A DNA stretch of 42,243 bases from CAYVQF01 sp964454015 (GTDB taxonomy: Bacteria > Myxococcota_A > Bradymonadia > UBA4248), in assembly GCA_964454015.1 (NCBI GenBank), contig CAYVQF010000053.1:1-42243 (forward strand), written 5' to 3'. Each line of letters starts with the position of its first letter. The stretch's first letter is position 1. Below the pieces are notes generated by a model. It was given only the letters and a program-made list of their open reading frames with translations. It was not told the origin of the DNA and made no database searches. Below are positions 25,807-33,002 of this stretch, in pieces. A program made the position numbers and the translations under genes.

Positions 25807-26034
25807 CTCCTGCGCTCCCCAACCGCCTTCACCCCCAGGATTTGCAGCTAACTAGTCCTATCACATCCGCCCCAACCCACGCCAAGCCAAGCCATCCCCT
25901 AACCCACAAAACACCAACACAGATGGCACAGACATTGCCTAGGCGACGCCCTGTCTGTCCGGCAGCGGCCCCTACCCCCGGCCCGCCACCCGCCTCACCC
26001 AACGCTTGAACAGCGAAATTCTTCAGGTGACAAC

Positions 26035-26910
26035 ATGCCACGCAGCACCGCGCTCACCATTATCGCAGCCTTCCTCTTGACCGGCAGCCCCCTCATGGCC
26101 TCGCCGCTCATCGATGGAACGGCAAACATCGATTTCGAATCAACAGACAGCCTCGACGCTCGCATCGATCCCATGGATGACGTCGTCGCCCGACCGGCGC
26201 CCCGACGACGCACCACCCACCGACGCACGACCACCACCTACCGGCGCCCCACCACGACCTACCACCGCACCTACTACCCTCGACGCGTCAGTCACAGCCA
26301 CGTCGTCGTCGTCCGCGAACACGAGCGCCGCCCTGTCTCTCGGCCCGCCGTCGTCGAACACACGCCGCGCGCCCCGCTCTTCTCCGCCGGCCTCCGATTC
26401 GCCGCCCTCACCCTCGGCAACACAGACCTCCGCTACGAAACCTTCGACGGCGACTCACTCGTCGGCGTCGGCGTCTATCTCCGCGCCAAAGTCGACAAGC
26501 ACTTCGGCGTCGAGGTCAGCTCCGATGTCTTGGGCACCGACAACGCTGACTTCGAACAATTCACCGTGCCCGTCATGGTCGGCCTCACAGCTCACCTCTT
26601 CCCCGAGAATGTCCTCGATATCTACGGCATCGCCGGGGCTGGGCTCCACTTCACCACTATCAATTATGCCACCGGCGTCTGTAACCGCTGCCTGGAGCGC
26701 TACATGCAGCTCGCCGGTCAGCTCGGCGGTGGCATCGAGCTCAACCTCGGCGCCCTCGAGCTGCTCCTCGATCTCCGTTACGTCATGACCCAAGCCAGAC
26801 CTGAGCGCGAGGAAAACATTCGCACCGCCTTGGGCCTCGCCGATCAGAATGATCCCGACGCCCTCACCCATGGCCTGCAGTTCACCCTGGGCCTCGGCGG
26901 CAACTTCTAG
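26035..26910 (+). CDS. Exported beta-barrel outer membrane protein with basic Arg/Thr/Tyr linker
   Basis: 291 residues from ATG 26035 (AGGTGA 5 bases upstream). Signal peptide MPRSTALTIIAAFLLTGSPLMAS. Residues ~53-110 are an unusual linker with repeated basic and Thr/Tyr segments (RRRTTHRRTTTTYRR, PTTTYHRTYYPRR). The remaining ~180 residues have alternating beta-strand pattern typical of small outer membrane barrels: FSAGLRFAALTLG, VGVGVYLRAKVDKHFGVEVSS, VPVMVGLTAHLFPE, DIYGIAGAGLHF, and a final LQFTLGLGGNF ending in Phe as barrels do. Two Cys (CNRC) lie close together. Specific role unknown. Confidence 0.72.
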   Translation: MPRSTALTIIAAFLLTGSPLMASPLIDGTANIDFESTDSLDARIDPMDDVVARPAPRRRTTHRRTTTTYRRPTTTYHRTYYPRRVSHSHVVVVREHERRPVSRPAVVEHTPRAPLFSAGLRFAALTLGNTDLRYETFDGDSLVGVGVYLRAKVDKHFGVEVSSDVLGTDNADFEQFTVPVMVGLTAHLFPENVLDIYGIAGAGLHFTTINYATGVCNRCLERYMQLAGQLGGGIELNLGALELLLDLRYVMTQARPEREENIRTALGLADQNDPDALTHGLQFTLGLGGNF

Positions 26911-26951
26911 AAGGACCAACGCCCAAAAGGGCCAACGCCCGCTGACGCAAC

Positions 26952-26980
26952 CAACAGACGCCCTGCGTCTGTTGTCGTTT
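26952..26980 (+). terminator. Hairpin terminator after the beta-barrel gene
   Basis: CAACAGACG (26952-26960) and CGTCTGTTG (26966-26974) form a perfect 9-bp stem around CCCTG, followed by TCGTTT. The T-run is short, so efficiency is uncertain. It lies in the 319-bp gap 26911-27229, which holds no gene. Confidence 0.65.
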
Positions 26981-27042
26981 CCTCACCCGGCAGCGCCCGC
27001 CCGGCCACCCGAGCCACCTTGTTCTACGTGGCTGCAGGCCAA

Positions 27043-27070
27043 TTGACACTTGACCCGCAAAGCTTATCTT
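27043..27070 (+). promoter_or_regulatory. Candidate promoter of the TonB-receptor operon
   Basis: Consensus TTGACA (27043-27048), 16-base spacer, TATCTT (27065-27070). Transcription would begin about 150 bases before the ATG at 27230. Confidence 0.5.
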
Positions 27071-27229
27071 GCTCCTCGTCTGCCCAAGGTCGCGCTCTTG
27101 GCCAAGCGCGCCCGTGCCTGGCCCGTGGATCCCCCCAGAACGTCGCCTCCTCACACCTCTCGCTGCGATGACGCGTACGACAGCCGACCAGCTCGTGCGC
27201 TGGGCTTTGCCCCTCTAAGGTTTTTGACC

Positions 27230-30067
27230 ATGACCCACCTCAAGGGCCGAATCTCGCCTCTCACCGCCTTCTTCGGCGCGCTCGCCGTCCTGGCACTGAG
27301 CGCGCCCCTCGCCTCCGCCCAGGACCTGGTCGAGCCACCTGAACCGACCGATGCGCCGGGTCCAGATGCCCCGGCAGAAGCGGACCCTGCCAACGGCGAA
27401 GCGGGGCCTGACGGTGAAGCGGCGCCCCCAGAGAGCCAGGGGCCCGTCCTCACCCCGCCCGAGCTACGCACCTTCGTGCAAGCCCGCTACCCCGAGGCGG
27501 CCATCGACGAGGCCATCACCACGACGGTCGTCGCCGTGCTCTTCATCGACGCCACGGGCAAGGTCGTCAGGGTCGACGTCCAGGAGCCATCACCCTATGT
27601 CGGCTATGGCTTTGACGAAGCGGCTGTCGCTGCGTTGAGCACCTTCGAGTTCGCGCCAGCCACCCGCGACGGCGAAGCCATTCCGGCGCGCCTGGCCTTC
27701 GCCTATGACTTCATCCCGCCTGGCGCCGAAGAAGATGACCTGGGCCTTGACGACCTCGACCCCGAAACCCTCGCGGAAGATCTCCCTGACGGAGAGGTGC
27801 CCGATGCCTCGGAGCCGGCAGAAGACGCCTTCCTCGAAGCCACTGACGTGGGCAAGGCGCAGCTCCGCGGCACCATCAGGGAGCGCGGCACGCGCCGCGT
27901 CTTGCCCGGGGTTCTCGTCAGCCTCCAACAAAATGAGGACCTCTTTGAGGTCTATAGTGATGCCCAAGGGCGCTTCGTCTCGCCCCCCTTGAGCCCGGGC
28001 GCTTGGCAGATCCTCATCGCCGAGGAAGCCTACGGCGACTACGCCACAGAGGAGCGCTTGGCTGCCGATGAGAGCGTCGAAGTCGTCTACTTCATCGAAC
28101 GCGCCTTCTACGATTCCTATGGAGCCGACGGCGCCTACGTCTATGAGACCGTCGAGCGCCGCCTGCGCAAAGAGGTCACCCGGCGAACCTTGAACGTCAC
28201 GGAAATCCAGCGCATCCCCGGCGCCCAGGGCGACGCCCTCAAGGTCATCGAGAATCTCCCTGGCGTGGCCCGCTCCACCTTCAACTCCGGCCAGATCATC
28301 GTCCGCGGCTCCGCACCTCAGGACACCCTGGTCCTCCTCGACGGCGCCAACATTCCCCTGCTCTATCATTTCGGCGGCCTCACCAGCGTCGTCCCCAGTG
28401 ACATCCTCTCTGCCATCGACTTCTACCCAGGCAACTTCTCCACCCGCTATGGACGCGTCATGGGCGGCGTCCTCGACGCCAAGACACGCGCCCCGCGCAG
28501 CGATCGCCTCGGCGCCTTCGTCGACATCGACGTCATCGACATCGCCGCCTTCGTCGAGGGGCCCATCGTCGAAGACTTGAGTTTTCAACTCAGCGCCCGC
28601 CGCTCCTACATCGACGCCATTCTGCCCGCCGTCCTGCCCGACGACATCGGCGGCGAGCTCACCGTGGCGCCGCGCTACTGGGACTACCAGAGCCGCATCA
28701 ACTGGCGGCCCTTTGCCGGGCATGAGCTGGAGCTCTTCGTCTTCGGCTCGGACGACGTCTTGAAGTTCCTCTTCGACGAACCGCGCCCCGAGAACCCTCT
28801 CGTCCGCGGTGCCGCCGAAGCGGGCACCTCTTTCCACCGCGCCCAGGTCAGCCACCGCTTCCGCTCCGAAGCCTATGACTCGCTCCTGCTCTATCAGTTT
28901 GGGACCACGGTCCTGGAGTTTTCGCTGGGCGACTCCCTCTCCTTCCTCCTCGACCTCTTCCAACATCAGGTCCGCCACGAGTCAACCTGGCGCATCAGCG
29001 ACTACATCACCTTGATCGGCGGCCTAGACATCCTCTTCGGCACCGCCACGGTCATCGGCCGACTCCCCAAAACCCCCGGGGAAGGCGAGTTCCCCGGCGG
29101 CTTCGAGGCCCAGGAGTTCATCACTTTCGAGCAGCGGGCAACCTACTACGAGCCCGCCGCTTTCCTCGAAACGGAAATCCGCCCCATCGCCAACCTCCTC
29201 TTCACCTTCGGCGGGCGCCTCGATTACAACCGCCTCATTGGCCAATTCAATGGCGACATCAGAGGCGCGGCGCGCTGGCAGATCGATGACTACTGGGCCG
29301 TCAAGGGCGGCATCGGCCGCTTCTCTCAGCCGCCCCAACCCCAAGACACGACCAACGAATTCGGCAACCCCGACCTGGGCTGGCAACACGCGACCCACTA
29401 CAGCCTCGGCGGCGAGAGCCGGCTACCGCTCTACGAACCCCTGAGCCTGGACGTCACTGCTTTCTACAAAGATCTCGATAACCTGGTCGCCCCTTCCACC
29501 AACATCGTCACCCGCAACGACCGCGCCGTCCCGGAGAACCTGGCCAACAGCGGTTCTGGACGGGTCTATGGCATGGAGATACTTCTCCGACACGATTTGG
29601 CCAACAACTTCTTCGGCTGGGTCGCCTACACCCTCAGCCGCGCCGAAAGACGCGACGCCGACAGCGCCCCCCTCACCCCCTTCGACTTCGACCAGACCCA
29701 CATCCTCACCCTCGTCGCCAGCTACAAGCTCCCGCACCAGTGGCAGATCGGTGCCCGCTTCCGCTACGTCACCGGTCGGCCCTTCACCCCCCGCGCAGGC
29801 GCCGTCTTCGACGCCGACGCCGATCGCTACCGGCCCGTCCCGGGTGAGACCAACTCCGACCGCATCGAGGCCTTCCACCAGCTCGACCTCCGCGTCGACA
29901 AAAGCTGGGTCTTCGACTGGTGGATTTTGAGCGCCTATCTGGACATCCAGAATGTCTACTTCCACGCCAACCCAGAGGCCGTCCAGTACAACTTCGACTC
30001 CACCCAATCTGGCTACGTGCGAGGATTACCCATCCTCCCCAGCATCGGCATCAAAGGGGAGTTCTGA
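27230..30067 (+). CDS. TonB C-terminal domain fused to a TonB-dependent outer membrane receptor
   Basis: 945 residues from ATG 27230 (TAAGG upstream; frame upstream is not signal-like). Signal peptide (~1-30, ending ASAQ), Pro/Glu/Ala linker, then a TonB C-terminal-like domain (~73-164: LTPPELRTFVQARYPEAAIDEAI, VAVLFIDATGKVVRVDVQEPSPYVGYGFDEAAVAAL, FAPATRDGEAIPARLAF). Next come a carboxypeptidase-regulatory-like beta-sandwich (~208-288: QLRGTIRERGTRRVLPGVLVSL), a plug (~315-420: GAQGDALKVIENLPGV, IIVRGSAPQDTLVLLDGANIPLLYHFGG, YPGNFSTRYGRVMGGVLDAKTR) and a barrel ending GIKGEF. Substrate unknown. Transport presumably needs ExbBD from elsewhere. Overlaps the next gene by one base (TGATG). Confidence 0.92.
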   Translation: MTHLKGRISPLTAFFGALAVLALSAPLASAQDLVEPPEPTDAPGPDAPAEADPANGEAGPDGEAAPPESQGPVLTPPELRTFVQARYPEAAIDEAITTTVVAVLFIDATGKVVRVDVQEPSPYVGYGFDEAAVAALSTFEFAPATRDGEAIPARLAFAYDFIPPGAEEDDLGLDDLDPETLAEDLPDGEVPDASEPAEDAFLEATDVGKAQLRGTIRERGTRRVLPGVLVSLQQNEDLFEVYSDAQGRFVSPPLSPGAWQILIAEEAYGDYATEERLAADESVEVVYFIERAFYDSYGADGAYVYETVERRLRKEVTRRTLNVTEIQRIPGAQGDALKVIENLPGVARSTFNSGQIIVRGSAPQDTLVLLDGANIPLLYHFGGLTSVVPSDILSAIDFYPGNFSTRYGRVMGGVLDAKTRAPRSDRLGAFVDIDVIDIAAFVEGPIVEDLSFQLSARRSYIDAILPAVLPDDIGGELTVAPRYWDYQSRINWRPFAGHELELFVFGSDDVLKFLFDEPRPENPLVRGAAEAGTSFHRAQVSHRFRSEAYDSLLLYQFGTTVLEFSLGDSLSFLLDLFQHQVRHESTWRISDYITLIGGLDILFGTATVIGRLPKTPGEGEFPGGFEAQEFITFEQRATYYEPAAFLETEIRPIANLLFTFGGRLDYNRLIGQFNGDIRGAARWQIDDYWAVKGGIGRFSQPPQPQDTTNEFGNPDLGWQHATHYSLGGESRLPLYEPLSLDVTAFYKDLDNLVAPSTNIVTRNDRAVPENLANSGSGRVYGMEILLRHDLANNFFGWVAYTLSRAERRDADSAPLTPFDFDQTHILTLVASYKLPHQWQIGARFRYVTGRPFTPRAGAVFDADADRYRPVPGETNSDRIEAFHQLDLRVDKSWVFDWWILSAYLDIQNVYFHANPEAVQYNFDSTQSGYVRGLPILPSIGIKGEF

Positions 30068-30981
30068 TGAAAGCCATCCGCCTCCTATCCCAGCGACACC
30101 CACGCGCCATCCTCTTCGTAGCTTGTACGGCATGGGCCCTCGGCGCCTGCACCGAAGATTTCGACCCGCAGAGTAAAGTCTCCTATCTGCGCATCCTCGC
30201 CATCCAAGCCGAGACACCGCGCCTGGCCGCAGGAGAGAACACCGCCGTGCAGGCACTGGCCGTCACCGAAGACCCGGACCGCCTCATCAACCTCACCTGG
30301 GAGATCTGCCCCTTCACGGGGCCGGCCATCGAGGGCTACCCTTGCCTCTTCCCTCCAGAAGCCCCCCAAGCCTGGAAGGACGCCCTCACCGCCGACGGCG
30401 ACCGCTTTGACTTCACCTACGATGCCATCTTCGCTGCTGCCGTCGATCTCCTCTGCAGCCAGCAGGAAGAGCTGCGCCAGCAACTCCCCCCCTCTATCCC
30501 TCTACCCTCTTGTACCCAAGGCTACCCCGCCAGAGTACGGCTCACCGCCGCCGCCGGGGAAGAACAGGTCGTCGCCGTCAAGACACTCTACCTCATCCCG
30601 AGCCAACCAGAGAGCGCCGTCTCGCCCAACGCCAACCCCCGCCTGAACAGTCTCGAGCCCGACCCCGAAGCCCCCATCCAGCCGCGGGTGGGCGAAGACT
30701 TCCCCATCCGCTGCGAGATCGACGACGCCTCCCGAGAGACCTTTACCCGCGCCGACGAAGACCAACCCCGCCGCGAGGAAATCCTCCTCTCGTGGTTCGT
30801 CCGCAACGGCAAATTGGACAAAGACGTCAGCTTCTACTCAGACATCTACGGCGACGCCGATGAAGCCCAGAACAACACCCTCACGCCCGCCAGCGCTGGA
30901 CCTGCAACGGTGTGGTGTGTCGCCCGAGATGGCCGCGGTGGCACGGACTGGCGCCAGCTCGACCTCATGGTCGACCCCTGA
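30067..30981 (+). CDS. Predicted lipoprotein coupled to the TonB receptor
   Basis: 304 residues; ATG shares a base with the receptor stop (TGATG), implying coupled translation. Signal peptide and lipobox ALGAC (about residue 28) followed by TEDFDPQSKV. The rest looks like beta-rich periplasmic or surface domain: SYLRILAIQAETPRLAAGEN resembles the first strand of Ig-like folds, and there are paired Cys (WEICPFTG...YPCLFP, CEIDD, WCVARDG). Its placement suggests it helps the receptor bind or process its ligand, as SusD-like or other accessory lipoproteins do. No family recognised. Confidence 0.72.
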   Translation: MKAIRLLSQRHPRAILFVACTAWALGACTEDFDPQSKVSYLRILAIQAETPRLAAGENTAVQALAVTEDPDRLINLTWEICPFTGPAIEGYPCLFPPEAPQAWKDALTADGDRFDFTYDAIFAAAVDLLCSQQEELRQQLPPSIPLPSCTQGYPARVRLTAAAGEEQVVAVKTLYLIPSQPESAVSPNANPRLNSLEPDPEAPIQPRVGEDFPIRCEIDDASRETFTRADEDQPRREEILLSWFVRNGKLDKDVSFYSDIYGDADEAQNNTLTPASAGPATVWCVARDGRGGTDWRQLDLMVDP

Positions 30982-31065
30982 GGACCATCGGGCCTGAGAG
31001 CCATAGATCTGCGCCACCCACACAGCACAGGCCATGGCGCACCGCGTCTCCACCGCAAGAAACGA

Positions 31066-31093
31066 AAAAACCCACGATTACTCGTGGGTTTTT
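31066..31093 (-). terminator. Terminator after tRNA-Ala (bidirectional)
   Basis: AAAAACCCACGA / TCGTGGGTTTTT around the loop TTAC, with A/T tracts on both sides. It follows the tRNA 3' end on the minus strand by 3 bases and could also end the plus-strand receptor operon. Confidence 0.88.
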
Positions 31094-31096
31094 CCA

Positions 31097-31169
31097 TGGA
31101 GCCAGACGGGATCGAACCGTCGACCTCTTGACTGCCAGTCAAGCGCTCTCCCAGCTGAGCTATGGCCCC
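31097..31169 (-). tRNA. tRNA-Ala (anticodon GGC)
   Basis: 73 bases. Acceptor GGGGCCA/TGGCTCC contains the G3-U70 wobble that identifies alanine tRNAs; discriminator A. The anticodon arm reads CTTGA-CTGGCAG-TCAAG, giving GGC. The D-arm region AGCTCAGCTGGGAGAGC and T-loop GGTTCGATCC are standard. The 3' CCA is not encoded. Region 30982-31380 otherwise holds no gene. Confidence 0.96.
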
Positions 31170-31380
31170 GCATCGCCGACCACTTCTCTCGTGGCCGAAG
31201 CGGGGTCGCTTATAGACGATTCCATCACGTCATGCAAGACCCAAAATCACTTCACCCACCCTGGAATCACTTTTTTTCCCACCGCACCGGCCAATCTCGA
31301 CTTGCCTTGGCGCCAAAGACCAGGCAACTTGCTGCGCTGCGACCAGACGCAATCACCGCCGGCGCGAAGAGAAATCGACC

Positions 31381-32208
31381 ATGTCACCAGACCACCACCG
31401 CAAGCGCCAAGCCTTAGTCTGCGGGCTCCTCCTCCTCCTGGCCAGCTGTAGCCCCCCACCGCCGGTCGTCTCCGCGCCCCCTCAGCCCGCCCTGCCCCTC
31501 GAAAACACCGCCGAGGAAGACGACTTCGGCCTCCTCGGCGAGAGGGAGTTCGCCTTGCGCATGGCCCTGGCCAAGGCGCTCATGCGCGCCGCCGAGTGGC
31601 AAGCCGCCAAGGAACACCTCCAGCGTATCCGCCACACCACCCAGAACTGGGTCGTCCACCTCGACTACGCCTATGTGCTCTATAGACTCGGCGCGCCCTT
31701 CGCCGACATCGATCTCGCTTTGCGACAAGTCATCCGCTTCCACCCCGAAAACCCCCGGGCCCAAGTTCTCTACGGACAGCTCCACGAGGACGCCGACAAC
31801 CTCATCGAAGCCGAGCACCACTACCGCCAAGCCGTCTCCATCCATGCCGACCGCGACGCCACGGCGAGCATGGCCCTCGCCCGTGTCCTCAGCGCCCTCG
31901 ATCGCCCACGCGAAGCCATTGAAGTCCTGCAACGCCATCTCGCCCTGAGCCAACCCTCGGCGCGCCTCTTGCTCCAACTCGCCCATGCTCAAGAGCTGGC
32001 TGCAGACCTCGACGCGGCCCACCGCACCTTCCGCCTGGCCGCCGACCTCCACAGCGATCCCATCCTCGGCCTCAACAGGCTGCTGCACTTCTACCGGCGC
32101 CACGAATGGCAAGCACAAGCCCGCGCCGTGGAAGCCCAGATCGCCGCCTTGCAAAGAAAGCGCAGCGTCGTTCGCAACTTACGCGCCCTCCTACCATCAC
32201 CACGGTGA
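31381..32208 (+). CDS. TPR-repeat lipoprotein
   Basis: 275 residues. Signal peptide with lipobox LLASC (about residue 23) followed by a Pro-rich spacer. From ~50 onward it is helical with tetratricopeptide-like units: ALAKALMRAAEWQAAKEHLQRI, VHLDYAYVLYRLGAPFADIDLALRQVIRFHPENPRAQVLYGQL, DNLIEAEHHYRQAVSI, RVLSALDRPREAIEVLQRHLAL, LLQLAHAQELAADLDAAHRTFRLA. TPRs mediate protein-protein binding, here probably at the periplasmic face of a membrane. The stop is 2 bp before the TatD ATG. Partner unknown. Confidence 0.8.
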   Translation: MSPDHHRKRQALVCGLLLLLASCSPPPPVVSAPPQPALPLENTAEEDDFGLLGEREFALRMALAKALMRAAEWQAAKEHLQRIRHTTQNWVVHLDYAYVLYRLGAPFADIDLALRQVIRFHPENPRAQVLYGQLHEDADNLIEAEHHYRQAVSIHADRDATASMALARVLSALDRPREAIEVLQRHLALSQPSARLLLQLAHAQELAADLDAAHRTFRLAADLHSDPILGLNRLLHFYRRHEWQAQARAVEAQIAALQRKRSVVRNLRALLPSPR

Positions 32209-32210
32209 TC

Positions 32211-33002
32211 ATGAAACACCACCCACTCATCGACACTCACGCCCACCTCTGCGATCCCAGCTTCACCCAGGACCTCCCCCAAGTCCTGGACCGCGCTCGA
32301 AGCGCCAACATCACAGGCATCCTCATCGTCACCGAGCACCCCAGCGAGTGCCCCCTAGCCATCGACCTCTGCCAGCGCTTCCCCAACCACCTGCGCTGCG
32401 CCGCAGGCCTCTTCCCTACCCACCTCGATGACGCCAGCCTCGACGCCTTTCTCGCGCTCTTCAACGACAGCCCCTCCCCCTTCGCCGCCATCGGCGAGGT
32501 TGGCCTGGACTACTGGAAGTGCCAAGAGCCCCAAGACCAGGAACGCCAACGATTTGTCTTTGAGCGCATCGTCCACACCGCCATCGCCCACGACCTCCCC
32601 CTCAACGTCCACTCCCGTGCCGCCGGACGGGACACCCTCCACTTGCTCCTCGATGCCGGCGCCAAGCGCGTCCACATGCACGCCTTCGACGGCAAAGCCG
32701 CGACGGCCATGCCGGGCATCGAGGCCGGCTACTACTTCTCCATCCCCACGTCCCTGCCCCGCTCACCCCAAAAACTCAAACTCCTCAAGCACCTCCCCCT
32801 CGCCTGCCTCCTCCTCGAGAGCGACAGCCCCGTCCTCGGCCCCGTGCCCCAAGAACGCAACGAACCCGCCAACCTGCGCCCCCTCCTCGCCACCGTCGCC
32901 GAGCTCAAGCACACCGCACCCGAACACCTGGCAGAAGTCATCACCGCCAACACCCGCCGCCTCTATGCCCCGGCTTTCAATGTCGATCCTTGTGCCCTCT
33001 AA
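32211..33002 (+). CDS. TatD family metal-dependent hydrolase
   Basis: 263 residues from ATG 32211 (GTG 32205 possible). TIM-barrel amidohydrolase-like fold with all metal-binding points visible: DTHAHL (H10, H12), GEVGLDYW, LNVHSRAAGRDTL, VHMHAFDG and LLESDSPVLGP. TatD proteins are 3'-5' exonucleases/DNases in the bacteria where tested; substrate here is unknown. Coupled to the TPR lipoprotein upstream. It overlaps the end of priA by 4 bp tail to tail. Confidence 0.88.
   Translation: MKHHPLIDTHAHLCDPSFTQDLPQVLDRARSANITGILIVTEHPSECPLAIDLCQRFPNHLRCAAGLFPTHLDDASLDAFLALFNDSPSPFAAIGEVGLDYWKCQEPQDQERQRFVFERIVHTAIAHDLPLNVHSRAAGRDTLHLLLDAGAKRVHMHAFDGKAATAMPGIEAGYYFSIPTSLPRSPQKLKLLKHLPLACLLLESDSPVLGPVPQERNEPANLRPLLATVAELKHTAPEHLAEVITANTRRLYAPAFNVDPCAL

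Noticed and set aside
25928..25958. ACAGAC...GTCTGT inverted repeat before the beta-barrel gene at 26035
   Set aside because: Only 6-bp arms with a 19-base loop and no nearby promoter elements; expected by chance at this GC content.
27590..28978. 462-codon minus-strand open frame opposite the TonB receptor
   Set aside because: Antisense shadow of a high-GC gene: Asp/Glu/Gly/Val-rich, no motifs, fully inside a well-supported receptor gene.
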